Position numbers and translations under genes: made by a program. The notes under the pieces are model-generated. The model was not told the origin of the DNA, did no database searches, and saw nothing but the letters and a program-made list of their open reading frames with translations. DNA of 64,000 nucleotides. It comes from Shimwellia pseudoproteus (lineage in GTDB: Bacteria; Pseudomonadota; Gammaproteobacteria; Enterobacterales; Enterobacteriaceae). The stretch is taken from the NCBI RefSeq assembly GCF_016415625.1, contig NZ_WBXP01000012.1:32045-96044 (forward strand). Direction: 5' to 3'. Position 1 is the stretch's first letter. Each line of letters begins with the position of its first letter. Below are positions 1-9,652 of the stretch, one piece after another.

Positions 1-1308
1 GATCTGAATGGCATCACCGAACGTCTGCCCTGGCTGCGGGCGCTGGGGGTAAGTGCGATTTACCTTAATCCGGTATTTACCGCCCCCAGCGTGCATAAAT
101 ATGACACCGAAGATTACCGCCATGTGGACCCGTCCCTGGGCGGCGATGACGCCCTGCTGCGGCTGCGCAAACATACCCGCCACCTGGGAATGCGGCTGAT
201 CCTTGATGGGGTGTTTAACCACAGCGGTGATACCCATCCGTGGTTTGACCGCTTTTCGGCACACGACAACGGCGCCTGCCATCATCCTGGCTCCCCCTGG
301 CGCCACTGGTACAGTTTTAGTGACGAGGGAGAGGCGCTTGGCTGGCTGGGGTACGCGCATTTGCCGAAGCTGAACTATCGCGACCCGGCCCTGGTTGAGG
401 AGATCTATCAAAGCCCGGACAGCATTGTACGCCACTGGTTAAAAGCCCCGTGGTCCATGGACGGGTGGCGGCTGGATGTGGTGCATATGTTGGGCGAGGA
501 CGGCAGCGCCGGGAACAACTTGTACCACGTGGGGCAGATAACCGCGGCGGCGAAAGCCGAAAACCCGGACGCCTATGTGGTTGGCGAGCATTTTGGCGAT
601 GCCCGCCAGTGGTTACAGTGCCGGGCAGAAGATGCCGCCATGAACTATCGCGGCTTTACCTTCCCGCTCTGGGGATTTCTGGCCCATAGCGACATCAGTT
701 ATCAGCCCCAGGATATTGACGCGGCGACCTGTATAGCCTGGATGGAGGATTACCGGGCCGGGCTCACTCACCAGCAGCAACTGCGGATGTTTAATCAGTT
801 GAACAGCCACGACACTGCGCGTTTTAAAAGCCTGCTGGGCCATGATGTTGCCCGCCTGCCTCTGGCGGTGGTCTGGTTATTTACCTGGCCTGGGGTGCCC
901 TGTATTTATTATGGCGATGAAGTTGGCCTGACCGGGGATAACGACCCCTGGTGCCGTAAACCCTTTCCCTGGGACCCGCAGCAGCAGGATAAAACCCTGC
1001 TGGCGCTGTATCGCCAGTTGGGGGCATTACGTCGCCAGAGCCGTGCGCTGCGCCGGGGCGGCTGTCAGGTGCTGTATGCCAAAGGGGATGTGGTGGTCTT
1101 TATGCGGGTGCTGGGGGATGACAAAGTACTGGTGGCCCTGAACCGCGGGGCGGCACAGCACTGCCCGTTGCCGGACTCACCGCTGCTGGCCGGGAGCCAG
1201 TGGCAGCGGGAATACGGCGACGCCGATGCGCAAGACGATGGCATCCATTTGCCGGCGATTTCTGCCACCCTGTGGTGCCTCAGGGATGAGGGGGCTGGCC
1301 CCAGGTAG
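1..1308 (+). CDS. malZ: Maltodextrin glucosidase MalZ (5' truncated by window)
   Basis: Cytoplasmic glycoside hydrolase family 13 enzyme that removes glucose from the reducing end of maltodextrins. The frame is open from base 1, so the first ~170 codons of the usual ~604 lie outside the window; 435 residues are present. The GH13 motifs are intact: DGVFNHSGD in the first conserved region, the nucleophile Asp in DGWRLDV (codon 475-477), the acid/base Glu in VVGEHFGD (586-588) and the third Asp in NSHDT (811-813). The gene overlaps the convergent LysR gene by 29 bp at its end. In E. coli malZ belongs to the MalT regulon, but its promoter is not in view. Identification is firm from the catalytic motifs and from acpH-queA synteny, although an accessory cluster separates them here. 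Confidence 0.95.
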   Translation, partial: DLNGITERLPWLRALGVSAIYLNPVFTAPSVHKYDTEDYRHVDPSLGGDDALLRLRKHTRHLGMRLILDGVFNHSGDTHPWFDRFSAHDNGACHHPGSPWRHWYSFSDEGEALGWLGYAHLPKLNYRDPALVEEIYQSPDSIVRHWLKAPWSMDGWRLDVVHMLGEDGSAGNNLYHVGQITAAAKAENPDAYVVGEHFGDARQWLQCRAEDAAMNYRGFTFPLWGFLAHSDISYQPQDIDAATCIAWMEDYRAGLTHQQQLRMFNQLNSHDTARFKSLLGHDVARLPLAVVWLFTWPGVPCIYYGDEVGLTGDNDPWCRKPFPWDPQQQDKTLLALYRQLGALRRQSRALRRGGCQVLYAKGDVVVFMRVLGDDKVLVALNRGAAQHCPLPDSPLLAGSQWQREYGDADAQDDGIHLPAISATLWCLRDEGAGPR

Positions 1309-2197
1309 CGGTCAGGGCCGGTTCATTGAGCAAGCGTTCGCGCCACCAGCGGTTGGCTAAGCCATCACAGCTGGTGCGCCACGCCATATAGACATTATCG
1401 TAGCGGCGGAATGACTCCACCTGTTTTTCGATAAGCGTACCGGTCTCCAGATAGGGGCAGGCAATGTGGCGCGGCAGGAAGCCACAGCCGATCCCGGCCA
1501 GCAATAACGGGATCTTTGATTCAAAACTGTCCACTACGATCCGCGGTTGCTCTTCCAGCAGGTTGATTTTTAGCTGCGGTGATTTGCGGGCGCTGTCGCT
1601 CACCACCACGCCGCGATGCAGGGCTATCTCCTGATTACTGAGGGGCTCCCGTGTAGCGGCCAGCGGATGGGCAGGAGCCACCACAAAGACATTTTCCAGA
1701 CGGCCCATTTCCCGGTAAGCATAGGCGGCGGACGCAGGGGGCTCGTTCACGGCGCCGACAATAATATCCGCATTATCATGGGTTAATGCCTCCCAGGCGC
1801 CGGCTAATGTTTGCTGGCTGAATTTCAGGCGGGTTTGTGGTGCCTGCTGATAGAACTCACTAATAAGCGGTAACAATAATGTAAATGGAAATGAGCTATC
1901 CAGCGCAATATTCAGCTCCTTCTCCCAGCCGAATGACATTTGTATAGCGTTTTTTTCCAGGGCTTTAGCGGCGTCGAGCAGCGAGCGTCCCTGTTCCAGC
2001 ACCATTCTTCCGGTATCGGTAAATTTTGCCCGGTGGCCACTGCGATCGAGAATTAAAATATCCAGCTCGTGTTCAAGTTTTTGAACCATGTAACTCAGTG
2101 CGGCCGGTGTTTTAAATAATGACTCGGCAGCTGAAGCAAAACTACCGTATTTATCAATAGCATCCAGAATAAGTAGCACATCAAGATTTACGCGCAT
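1280..2197 (-). CDS. LysR-family transcriptional regulator
   Basis: A 305-residue LysR-type regulator. The N-terminal winged helix-turn-helix is at about residues 1-60 ([20 protein letters not shown]), followed by a linker helix and a LysR substrate-binding domain from about residue 90. It is divergent from the isochorismatase-family gene at 2511 with a 313-bp AT-rich gap, the usual arrangement for a LysR regulator that controls its neighbour. I therefore infer that it regulates the 2511-5657 operon. The inducer is unknown. Its 3' end overlaps malZ by 29 bp on the opposite strand. E. coli K-12 has no regulator here, so the gene was gained with, or kept with, the accessory cluster. Family assignment is secure; the target set is inference. 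Confidence 0.9.
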   Translation of the reverse strand: MRVNLDVLLILDAIDKYGSFASAAESLFKTPAALSYMVQKLEHELDILILDRSGHRAKFTDTGRMVLEQGRSLLDAAKALEKNAIQMSFGWEKELNIALDSSFPFTLLLPLISEFYQQAPQTRLKFSQQTLAGAWEALTHDNADIIVGAVNEPPASAAYAYREMGRLENVFVVAPAHPLAATREPLSNQEIALHRGVVVSDSARKSPQLKINLLEEQPRIVVDSFESKIPLLLAGIGCGFLPRHIACPYLETGTLIEKQVESFRRYDNVYMAWRTSCDGLANRWWRERLLNEPALTATWGQPPHP

Positions 2198-2510
2198 AAT
2201 TACAAATCCAGTCCGGGTGATTTATTTATTAATCATGGTGTTATCCGCATTATCGTGCGGTAAGTAAACCAGAAAATAATTAGGCGACTATATTATCTCT
2301 GCTTTCTTAAATGAAATATATCATAACGTTAATAGGGTATTTGCATGCAGATTTTTGATTGGCTTGTTCTATTAATTTGTTGCCCTGCCATGTTAAATGA
2401 CTTGTTTAATTTTTTCAGACTATACTGTTTAAGGTAACCAAATTAGTATCATTACGTAACGATGTAATAAAAAGTGTGTATTAACAACTATTTGATTAAT
2501 AAGGTGTTAT
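2198..2510. promoter_or_regulatory. Divergent intergenic control region, LysR gene / hydrolase operon
   Basis: This 313-bp gap is clearly more AT-rich than its neighbours. A plausible sigma-70 promoter for the plus-strand operon has ATGACT at 2397-2402, an 18-bp spacer and TATACT at 2421-2426. An inverted repeat, ATTAC (2451-2455) and GTAAT (2464-2468), lies just downstream in the leader and has the T-N11-A-like geometry of LysR sites, although its position would suit repression. No small ORF with a ribosome site was seen. Site assignments are by eye. Confidence 0.45.
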
Positions 2511-3152
2511 ATGTCTATACGGGAACTTCTTGATCCGAATAACTCTGTACTGATTTTTATTGATCATCAGCCGCAAATGTCTTTCGGTGTAGCAAATATC
2601 GACCGCCAAACCCTGAAAAATAATACGGTTGCGTTGGCGAAAGCCGGGAAAATATTTAAGGTACCCACCATTTATACGTCGGTAGAAACCAAAAGTTTCA
2701 GCGGCTATATCTGGCCTGAACTGTTGGCGGTACACCCTGAATCAACGCCGATTGAGCGTACCTCTATGAACTCCTGGGAAGATGCGGCGTTTGTGGCGGC
2801 GGTGAAAGCCACCGGCCGTAAAAAACTGGTGATTTCCGCCCTGTGGACCGAGGTCTGCCTGACATTTCCGGCGCTGATGGCACTGGAAGAAGGCTTCGAA
2901 GTCTATGTTGTTACCGATACGTCTGGCGGTACCTCAGTGGATGCCCACGAACGCTCGATTGATCGCATGGTGCAGGCCGGGGCTGTGCCGGTCACCTGGC
3001 AACAGGTACTGCTGGAGTACCAGCGTGACTGGTCACGCAAAGAGACCTATGACGCGGTGATGGATCTGGTGCGTGAGCACAGCGGTGCTTATGGTATGGG
3101 CGTTGATTATGCCTACACCATGGTTCACGGCGCGCCGGAACGCAAAGTCTGA
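2511..3152 (+). CDS. Isochorismatase-family (YcaC-like) cysteine hydrolase
   Basis: A 213-residue cytoplasmic alpha/beta hydrolase of the isochorismatase/cysteine-hydrolase superfamily, closest in appearance to YcaC. The catalytic Asp is Asp18 (FIDHQ), and the nucleophile is Cys116 in WTEVCLTFPAL. The third catalytic position, Lys in many members, is probably Arg83 (IERTS) as I recall for YcaC types; this is inference. Such enzymes cleave amides, imides or vinyl ethers, and YcaC itself has no settled substrate, so none is proposed. The gene is first in a plus-strand operon with an ABM-domain protein (61 bp downstream) and an amidohydrolase. A LysR gene lies divergently upstream. Family confident, substrate unknown. 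Confidence 0.88.
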   Translation: MSIRELLDPNNSVLIFIDHQPQMSFGVANIDRQTLKNNTVALAKAGKIFKVPTIYTSVETKSFSGYIWPELLAVHPESTPIERTSMNSWEDAAFVAAVKATGRKKLVISALWTEVCLTFPALMALEEGFEVYVVTDTSGGTSVDAHERSIDRMVQAGAVPVTWQQVLLEYQRDWSRKETYDAVMDLVREHSGAYGMGVDYAYTMVHGAPERKV

Positions 3153-3212
3153 TAGCCGCTTACCGGGCGGTGTATATCCGCCCGGTTCTCTCTTAGTCTC
3201 AGGATGATAGTT

Positions 3213-3764
3213 ATGTCCGTCACGGCAGAAAACCGACCCGTTACCCTGGTTATCACCCACTCGCTATTACCCGAACATCACGCCCGGTATCAGGCCTGGC
3301 TTGAGAAAATCACCCCGCTGGCGGCCACCTTTCCTGGCCATCTGGGGGCCAGTGTGATCCGCCCGGTTGCCGGCAACAATAACTGGAATGTGGTCATTCA
3401 TTTTGATTCTATCGATAACCTCTATGCCTGGACCCAATCCGAGCAGCGTAAAGCACTGGTTGCCGAGATCACCCCTTTTTTGGCTGAAGGTGACCACACT
3501 GAGGTGCGTACCGAGGCCGAGTTCTGGTTTACCCCGGCCAGTGCGCAAGTGCGACAGCCTGCCCGATGGAAGCAGTTTCTGATCACCTTATTGGTTATTT
3601 TTCCGAGTACTAACCTGGTTCCGGCAATAACGGGGGCGTTGTTGCCCGGCTTATCCGGCACCTTGTTACTGCATTTCATTAATGATGCCTGTGTCGTGGC
3701 GCTGGTGGTCTGGCTGTGGATGCCGGTAATGACCCGCCTGTTTGCCCGGTGGCTGAAAAAATAG
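3213..3764 (+). CDS. ABM-domain protein with two C-terminal membrane helices
   Basis: This 183-residue protein has an N-terminal antibiotic-biosynthesis-monooxygenase (ABM, dimeric alpha-beta barrel) domain at about residues 8-108 (PGHLGASVIRP, WNVVIHFDS). Two hydrophobic helices follow at about 120-138 and 150-172. The start at 3213 is preferred over an ATG at 3204 because AGGA at 3201-3204 is spaced 8 bases from 3213 and overlaps the other. ABM proteins range from heme-degrading and quinol monooxygenases to binding proteins, so the domain does not give a substrate. The membrane anchor suggests action at the inner face of the cytoplasmic membrane. It sits between the hydrolase and amidohydrolase genes, 24 bp before the latter, and is probably co-transcribed. 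Function unknown. Confidence 0.82.
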   Translation: MSVTAENRPVTLVITHSLLPEHHARYQAWLEKITPLAATFPGHLGASVIRPVAGNNNWNVVIHFDSIDNLYAWTQSEQRKALVAEITPFLAEGDHTEVRTEAEFWFTPASAQVRQPARWKQFLITLLVIFPSTNLVPAITGALLPGLSGTLLLHFINDACVVALVVWLWMPVMTRLFARWLKK

Positions 3765-3788
3765 CGTTACGCTTTGGGGGAATTATCC

Positions 3789-5657
3789 ATGTCTGACAAC
3801 GCTTCATTGATCCTTACTAACGGTAAATTTCATACTCTCGATCGGGAAAACCCGCTTGCGGAGGCTGTCGCCATCGCGCACGGGAAGATCCTCGCCGCGG
3901 GCAGTGAGTCTTATGTGATGGGCTTTGCCGGTGAGCAAACCCAGCGGGTTGATCTCCAGGGGCATACCGTGATCCCCGGCCTTAATGACTCCCACCTGCA
4001 TTTGATTCGCGGCGGTCTGAACTACAACCTCGAACTTCGCTGGGAAGGGGTGCCGTCTCTGGCGGATGCGCTGCGGATGTTGAAAGATCAGGCAGCACGC
4101 ACCCCGTCACCCCAGTGGGTGCGGGTGGTGGGGGGCTGGTCTGAATTTCAGTTCGCCGAACGGCGGATGCCCACCCTTGAAGAACTGAACGAGGCCGCGC
4201 CGGATACCCCGGTCTTTGTGCTGCACTTATATGATCGCGCCTTGTTGAACCGCGCCGCCCTGCGGGCTGTCGGTTATACCAAAGATACCCCGGCCCCGGC
4301 GGGGGGCGAGATAGTCCGCGATGCCAAAGGTAATCCCACCGGGATGCTGATAGCCAAACCCAATGCCACCATCCTCTACGCCACCCTGGCAAAAGGGCCG
4401 ACGCTGCCGCTGGAAATGCAGGTGAACTCGACTCGCCAGTTTATGCGCGAGCTGAACCGGCTGGGGATCACCAGCGCCATTGATGCCGGCGGCGGCTTCC
4501 AGAACTATCCCGAGGATTATCAGGTTATTGAACAACTGCACAGCGCCGGACAGATGACCGTGCGGATTGCCTATAACTTGTTTACCCAGCGCCCGCAGCA
4601 TGAGCTGGAGGATTTCGAAAAATGGACCGATATGCTGAAGCCAGGCCAGGGAACGGATTTTTACCGTACTAACGGGGCGGGAGAGATGCTGGTGTTCTCG
4701 GCGGCTGACTTTGAAGATTTCCTGCAACCGCGCCCTGATTTACCCGCCGGTATGGAAGGGGAACTGGAGCGGGTGGTGCGCCATCTGGTGGAAAACCGCT
4801 GGCCGTTCCGTCTGCATGCCACCTATAACGAATCCATTAGCCGAATGCTGGATGTGTTCGAGAAGATCAACCGCGAGGTGCCATTTAACGGGCTGCACTG
4901 GTTCTTTGACCACGCGGAAACCATTACCGAACAGAACATTGAGCGCGTCAAGGCGCTGGGGGGCGGGATTGCGGTGCAGCACCGGATGGCCTTCCAGGGG
5001 GAATACTTTGTGGACCGCTACGGCAGTGATGCGGTGAAACATACCCCGCCGGTGGCGAAAATGCTCAGTATGGAAGTACCGGTGGGGCTGGGGACCGACG
5101 CCACCCGGGTGGCCAGTTATAATCCATGGACCGCGCTCTACTGGCTGGTATCTGGCCGCACCGTTGGCGGCCTGAAAATGTATGACGACGATAACCGTTT
5201 GCCCCGGGATGTGGCCCTCGAACTGTGGAGCGCCGGGAGTGCCTGGTTTTCGAATGAGCAGGGGAAAAAGGGCCGTATCCAGGCCGGGCAACTGGCGGAC
5301 ATGGTGGTGTTATCTAAGGACTACTTCAGCGTTCCCGAAGAAGAGATCAAGGGCATTGAGTCAGTATTGACGCTGGTGGACGGCAAAGTGGTGTATGCCA
5401 CCAGCCGGTTCAGCCCGTTAGCCCCGCCGCCTATTCCGGTGGTGCCGGACTGGTCGCCAGTGGTGAATGTTCCGGGTCACTACCGTTCCGCCCCGCCCGC
5501 GGCGGCGAAAGTGGGCATGATGGCCCAGGTTCATCAGTGTTGCGGTAGCTGTAATGTCCACGGGCATCAGCATGATATGGCGCGTTTGTCAGGGATCCCG
5601 GTGTCTGACGATAACGCCTTCTGGGGGGCATTAGGCTGTTCGTGTTTCTCGTTCTGA
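3789..5657 (+). CDS. YtcJ-like amidohydrolase with Cys/His-rich C-terminal tail
   Basis: A 622-residue metal-dependent amidohydrolase of the YtcJ/amidohydrolase-3 type. The N-terminal beta-sandwich segment leads into the metal motif GLNDSHLHL (His69, His71). Further likely ligands are in RLHATYN, WFFDHAE and GTDATRVASYNPW. The start at ATG 3789 follows a GGGGGAA ribosome site; an in-frame TTG at 3774 is less likely. The last ~40 residues are unusual: Cys584, Cys585, Cys588, Cys617 and Cys619 with His582, His591, His593 and His595, suggesting an added metal-binding or redox tail. There is no signal peptide. It is the last gene of the operon and is followed by a strong terminator. Relatives hydrolyse N-acyl or cyclic amide bonds, but the substrate here is unknown. 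Confidence 0.88.
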   Translation: MSDNASLILTNGKFHTLDRENPLAEAVAIAHGKILAAGSESYVMGFAGEQTQRVDLQGHTVIPGLNDSHLHLIRGGLNYNLELRWEGVPSLADALRMLKDQAARTPSPQWVRVVGGWSEFQFAERRMPTLEELNEAAPDTPVFVLHLYDRALLNRAALRAVGYTKDTPAPAGGEIVRDAKGNPTGMLIAKPNATILYATLAKGPTLPLEMQVNSTRQFMRELNRLGITSAIDAGGGFQNYPEDYQVIEQLHSAGQMTVRIAYNLFTQRPQHELEDFEKWTDMLKPGQGTDFYRTNGAGEMLVFSAADFEDFLQPRPDLPAGMEGELERVVRHLVENRWPFRLHATYNESISRMLDVFEKINREVPFNGLHWFFDHAETITEQNIERVKALGGGIAVQHRMAFQGEYFVDRYGSDAVKHTPPVAKMLSMEVPVGLGTDATRVASYNPWTALYWLVSGRTVGGLKMYDDDNRLPRDVALELWSAGSAWFSNEQGKKGRIQAGQLADMVVLSKDYFSVPEEEIKGIESVLTLVDGKVVYATSRFSPLAPPPIPVVPDWSPVVNVPGHYRSAPPAAAKVGMMAQVHQCCGSCNVHGHQHDMARLSGIPVSDDNAFWGALGCSCFSF

Positions 5658-5721
5658 TTGTTGGTTGTGCTTGCTTTGCCCGGTTGGTAGTGACTCCTGA
5701 AAGGTGCCCATTTGGCACAAG

Positions 5722-5749
5722 GCCACAGCGTTGCTGTGGCTTTTTTTTT
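5722..5749 (+). terminator. Intrinsic terminator of the amidohydrolase operon
   Basis: An 8-bp stem, GCCACAGC (5722-5729) with GCTGTGGC (5733-5740), is followed by nine T residues. It lies 64 bp after the amidohydrolase stop and ends the accessory operon before the convergent small monooxygenase gene. Confidence 0.9.
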
Positions 5750-5769
5750 GGATATTGCGCCGGGCGGCG

Positions 5770-6090
5770 TTAGCTCAGTAGCGCCATACGCTGGACACTC
5801 AGGCTTTCCAGCTTGCCATCGAGGAGGGCGAGAAAGTCATCGTGATAGGGCATCGCCACGTGTTTTTTCAAATCCGCCTCTGAGGCCCAGCGCTCAATAA
5901 AGACAAACGAGACAGCCCCGGTGTTGGCCAGATTGCGCACGTCGGGAATGGCGTGGCTCTCATGCAGATCATATTGCAGACACCCCGCCTCCCGGTGGGT
6001 GGGGGCGACCATGGCCCGGGCGGCGGCTCTGACCGCATCAATATCTGCCGGGAACGGGGTTAGCGTAGCGACTATTTTAACTTCACTCAT
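5770..6090 (-). CDS. Putative quinol monooxygenase (ABM domain, YgiN/YcnE-like)
   Basis: A 106-residue single-domain ABM protein (VKIVATLTPFPADI, EAGCLQYDLHES, FVFIERWASEADLKKH), the size and pattern of small quinol monooxygenases such as YgiN. These are cofactor-independent dimers. A GAGG ribosome site lies just upstream of the ATG at 6090. It is transcribed toward the amidohydrolase operon and lies between that operon and acpH. E. coli has no gene here, so it is the last member of the accessory block. Whether it acts with the membrane-anchored ABM protein at 3213 is only suggested by proximity. Family confident; substrate not assignable. Confidence 0.85.
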   Translation of the reverse strand: MSEVKIVATLTPFPADIDAVRAAARAMVAPTHREAGCLQYDLHESHAIPDVRNLANTGAVSFVFIERWASEADLKKHVAMPYHDDFLALLDGKLESLSVQRMALLS

Positions 6091-6195
6091 AGGGGCCTCT
6101 TATGTCATTGTCATCGACCCGGGGAGGCCGGGCCTGCGTTATTCAGGGTAGTGATGAAGCGCGGGATCTGCCAGACAGGTGGCGAGAGGTGAGAT

Positions 6196-6777
6196 CTACA
6201 ACTGCTTATTTCCCGCCTGCTGCATCATGCGTGGGTAAAATTGCCAGAATAATTGCTCCAACTGGTGGTAATGCTGGTCAAGATCTTGCCAGGAATCACT
6301 GAGTGCCGCCAGGCGCGGGCGGCGGCTGGCCATCCTGTTCAGCACCCCGGCAATAAACGCCATTTCGCGGTAGCGCTCCAGCCAGCGTTCGGACCACATG
6401 ACATTATTGAGATGAATAAAAGAGGGCGGTGTGCCGGGCAGGGCGGGGACAATCTCAGCCTCGGCCTGGTGAACAAAGTCTGCCAGGGACTGGTGTGGGG
6501 AGATCTGCTGCCAGTGGCGGGAGAGAAAATGGTCCCACATGACGTCCAGGGTGATCGGCGCCACGCGGCGGGTGTGGGGGCTGAACCACTCCCGGGCAAT
6601 ACGCACCTCCGGGAGGTTATCTGTCAGGGCGTCGATACGGCGGTGCATATAAATGCCGGCCACTACGTCCGGTTGCCAGTTATCCGCGGGGTTACCGCGA
6701 ACAAAGTCCGCCAGAATATTCCCCAGCAGCGAGCTGTTCGCCAGGCTGGCAAGATGCAAATGTGCAAGAAAGTTCAT
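6196..6777 (-). CDS. acpH: Acyl carrier protein phosphodiesterase
   Basis: At 193 residues this has exactly the length of E. coli AcpH, which removes the 4'-phosphopantetheine arm from holo-ACP to give apo-ACP. The N-terminus [20 protein letters not shown] and the segment [10 protein letters not shown] match the HD-like AcpH family, with conserved histidines at the start and in [11 protein letters not shown]. It is divergent from queA, as in E. coli, with a 121-bp gap between the starts. Cytoplasmic enzyme; physiological need unclear even in E. coli. Identification rests on sequence pattern, length and synteny. Confidence 0.95.
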   Translation of the reverse strand: MNFLAHLHLASLANSSLLGNILADFVRGNPADNWQPDVVAGIYMHRRIDALTDNLPEVRIAREWFSPHTRRVAPITLDVMWDHFLSRHWQQISPHQSLADFVHQAEAEIVPALPGTPPSFIHLNNVMWSERWLERYREMAFIAGVLNRMASRRPRLAALSDSWQDLDQHYHQLEQLFWQFYPRMMQQAGNKQL

Positions 6778-6898
6778 CGATCCGGGTTGTCGCCTGTTAA
6801 TTCACCCCTGAGGGTTCAAAAAATAGCTTATCGGTTGCAGGGAGCGCGCCCCGGCACTAGACTAAGCCGCCTGTTTTTTCTGTCATGAGTGTACCACC

Positions 6899-7972
6899 AT
6901 GCGTCTTAGTGATTTTTCTTTTGAATTACCCGAGTCCCTGATTGCCCACTATCCCCAGCCGCAGCGTAGTGCTTGCCGCTTACTGTCTCTGGACGGGCCG
7001 ACCGGAGCGCTGACGCACGGGGTATTTACCGATCTGCTGGAGAAACTTAACCCCGGTGACCTGCTGGTGTTTAACAACACCCGGGTGATCCCGGCCCGCC
7101 TGTTTGGCCGTAAAGCCAGCGGCGGTAAAATTGAGCTGCTGGTGGAACGGATGCTGGACGACAAGCGCGTGCTGGCCCATATCCGCGCCTCTAAAGCACC
7201 GAAACCGGGCGCCGCGCTGCTGCTGGGTGACGATGACAGCATCAAGGCTACCATGATAGCGCGTCACGATGCCCTGTTTGAAGTGCAGTTTGAGGATGAT
7301 CGCCCGGTACTGGATATTCTCAACCAGATTGGCCATATGCCGCTGCCGCCTTATATTGACCGGCCAGACGAAGACGCCGACCGTGAGCTGTACCAGACAG
7401 TATACAGTGCCCGGCCTGGCGCCGTTGCCGCGCCCACCGCGGGGCTGCATTTTGACGAACCGCTGCTGGCGGCGTTACGGGCGAAAGGGGTGGAGCTGGC
7501 GTTTGTCACCCTGCATGTGGGGGCCGGGACCTTCCAGCCGGTGCGGGTAGACAGCATTGAAGAGCACGTGATGCACTCTGAGTATGCGGAAGTGCCCCAG
7601 CAGGTGGTGGATGCGGTGCTGGCCTGTAAAGCCCGGGGGAACCGGGTGATCGCCGTGGGCACCACGTCGGTACGTTCTCTGGAGAGTGCGGCCCAGGCGG
7701 CACAAGCGGCGCTGATTGCGCCATTCTTCGGCGATACCCAGATCTTTATCTACCCAGGCTACCAGTATCAGGTCATTGATGCGCTGGTCACCAACTTCCA
7801 CCTGCCGGAGTCCACGTTGATTATGCTGGTGTCGGCTTTTGCCGGTTATCAGCACACCATGCACGCCTATCATGAGGCGGTAAACGCCGAATATCGGTTC
7901 TTCAGCTATGGCGACGCGATGTATATCACGTACAATCCGCAGGCCATTAATGAACGCCCCGGGCAGGATTAA
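6899..7972 (+). CDS. queA: S-adenosylmethionine:tRNA ribosyltransferase-isomerase QueA
   Basis: QueA transfers and isomerises the ribosyl part of S-adenosylmethionine onto preQ1 at position 34 of tRNA, giving epoxyqueuosine. The protein has 357 residues against 356 in E. coli. Family motifs include [14 protein letters not shown] (57-70), the segment [15 protein letters not shown] and a conserved C-terminal region ([18 protein letters not shown]). It is followed by tgt, whose product inserts preQ1 into the same tRNAs, so the two steps are adjacent; queC for an earlier step of the pathway is also in this window at 49372. The 175-bp gap to tgt is unusually structured. Confidence 0.97.
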   Translation: MRLSDFSFELPESLIAHYPQPQRSACRLLSLDGPTGALTHGVFTDLLEKLNPGDLLVFNNTRVIPARLFGRKASGGKIELLVERMLDDKRVLAHIRASKAPKPGAALLLGDDDSIKATMIARHDALFEVQFEDDRPVLDILNQIGHMPLPPYIDRPDEDADRELYQTVYSARPGAVAAPTAGLHFDEPLLAALRAKGVELAFVTLHVGAGTFQPVRVDSIEEHVMHSEYAEVPQQVVDAVLACKARGNRVIAVGTTSVRSLESAAQAAQAALIAPFFGDTQIFIYPGYQYQVIDALVTNFHLPESTLIMLVSAFAGYQHTMHAYHEAVNAEYRFFSYGDAMYITYNPQAINERPGQD

Positions 7973-9278
<1,306 letters not shown>

Positions 9279-9292
9279 ACGAGGGAATTTTC

Positions 9293-9625
9293 ATGAGCTT
9301 TTTCATTTCTGATGCGGTAGCCGCCACGGGTGCTCCAGCGCAGGGCAGCCCGGTATCACTGATTTTGATGTTGGTGGTTTTCGGTTTGATCTTCTATTTC
9401 ATGATCCTGCGTCCGCAGCAAAAACGTACTAAAGAGCACAAGAAGCTGATGGAGTCCATCGCTAAAGGTGATGAAGTGCTGACCAATGGTGGCCTGGTGG
9501 GTCGCGTCACCAAAGTGGCAGACAATGGTTATATTGCTATCGCGCTGAATGAAACCAATGAAGTGGTTATCAAGCGTGATTTTGTCGCAGCCGTTCTGCC
9601 GAAAGGCACAATGAAGGCGCTGTAA
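9293..9625 (+). CDS. yajC: Sec translocon accessory subunit YajC
   Basis: A 110-residue single-span inner-membrane protein, the same length as E. coli YajC. One membrane helix is visible at about residues 20-40 (LILMLVVFGLIFYFMI), followed by the conserved RPQQKRTKEHKKL and a soluble domain. YajC forms the SecDF-YajC complex that associates with SecYEG and YidC. It lies between tgt and secD with short gaps and a good AAGGG site before secD, consistent with the classic operon. Confidence 0.97.
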   Translation: MSFFISDAVAATGAPAQGSPVSLILMLVVFGLIFYFMILRPQQKRTKEHKKLMESIAKGDEVLTNGGLVGRVTKVADNGYIAIALNETNEVVIKRDFVAAVLPKGTMKAL

Positions 9626-9652
9626 TTTTTCGTTTTCCCAAAGGGAACTGCC

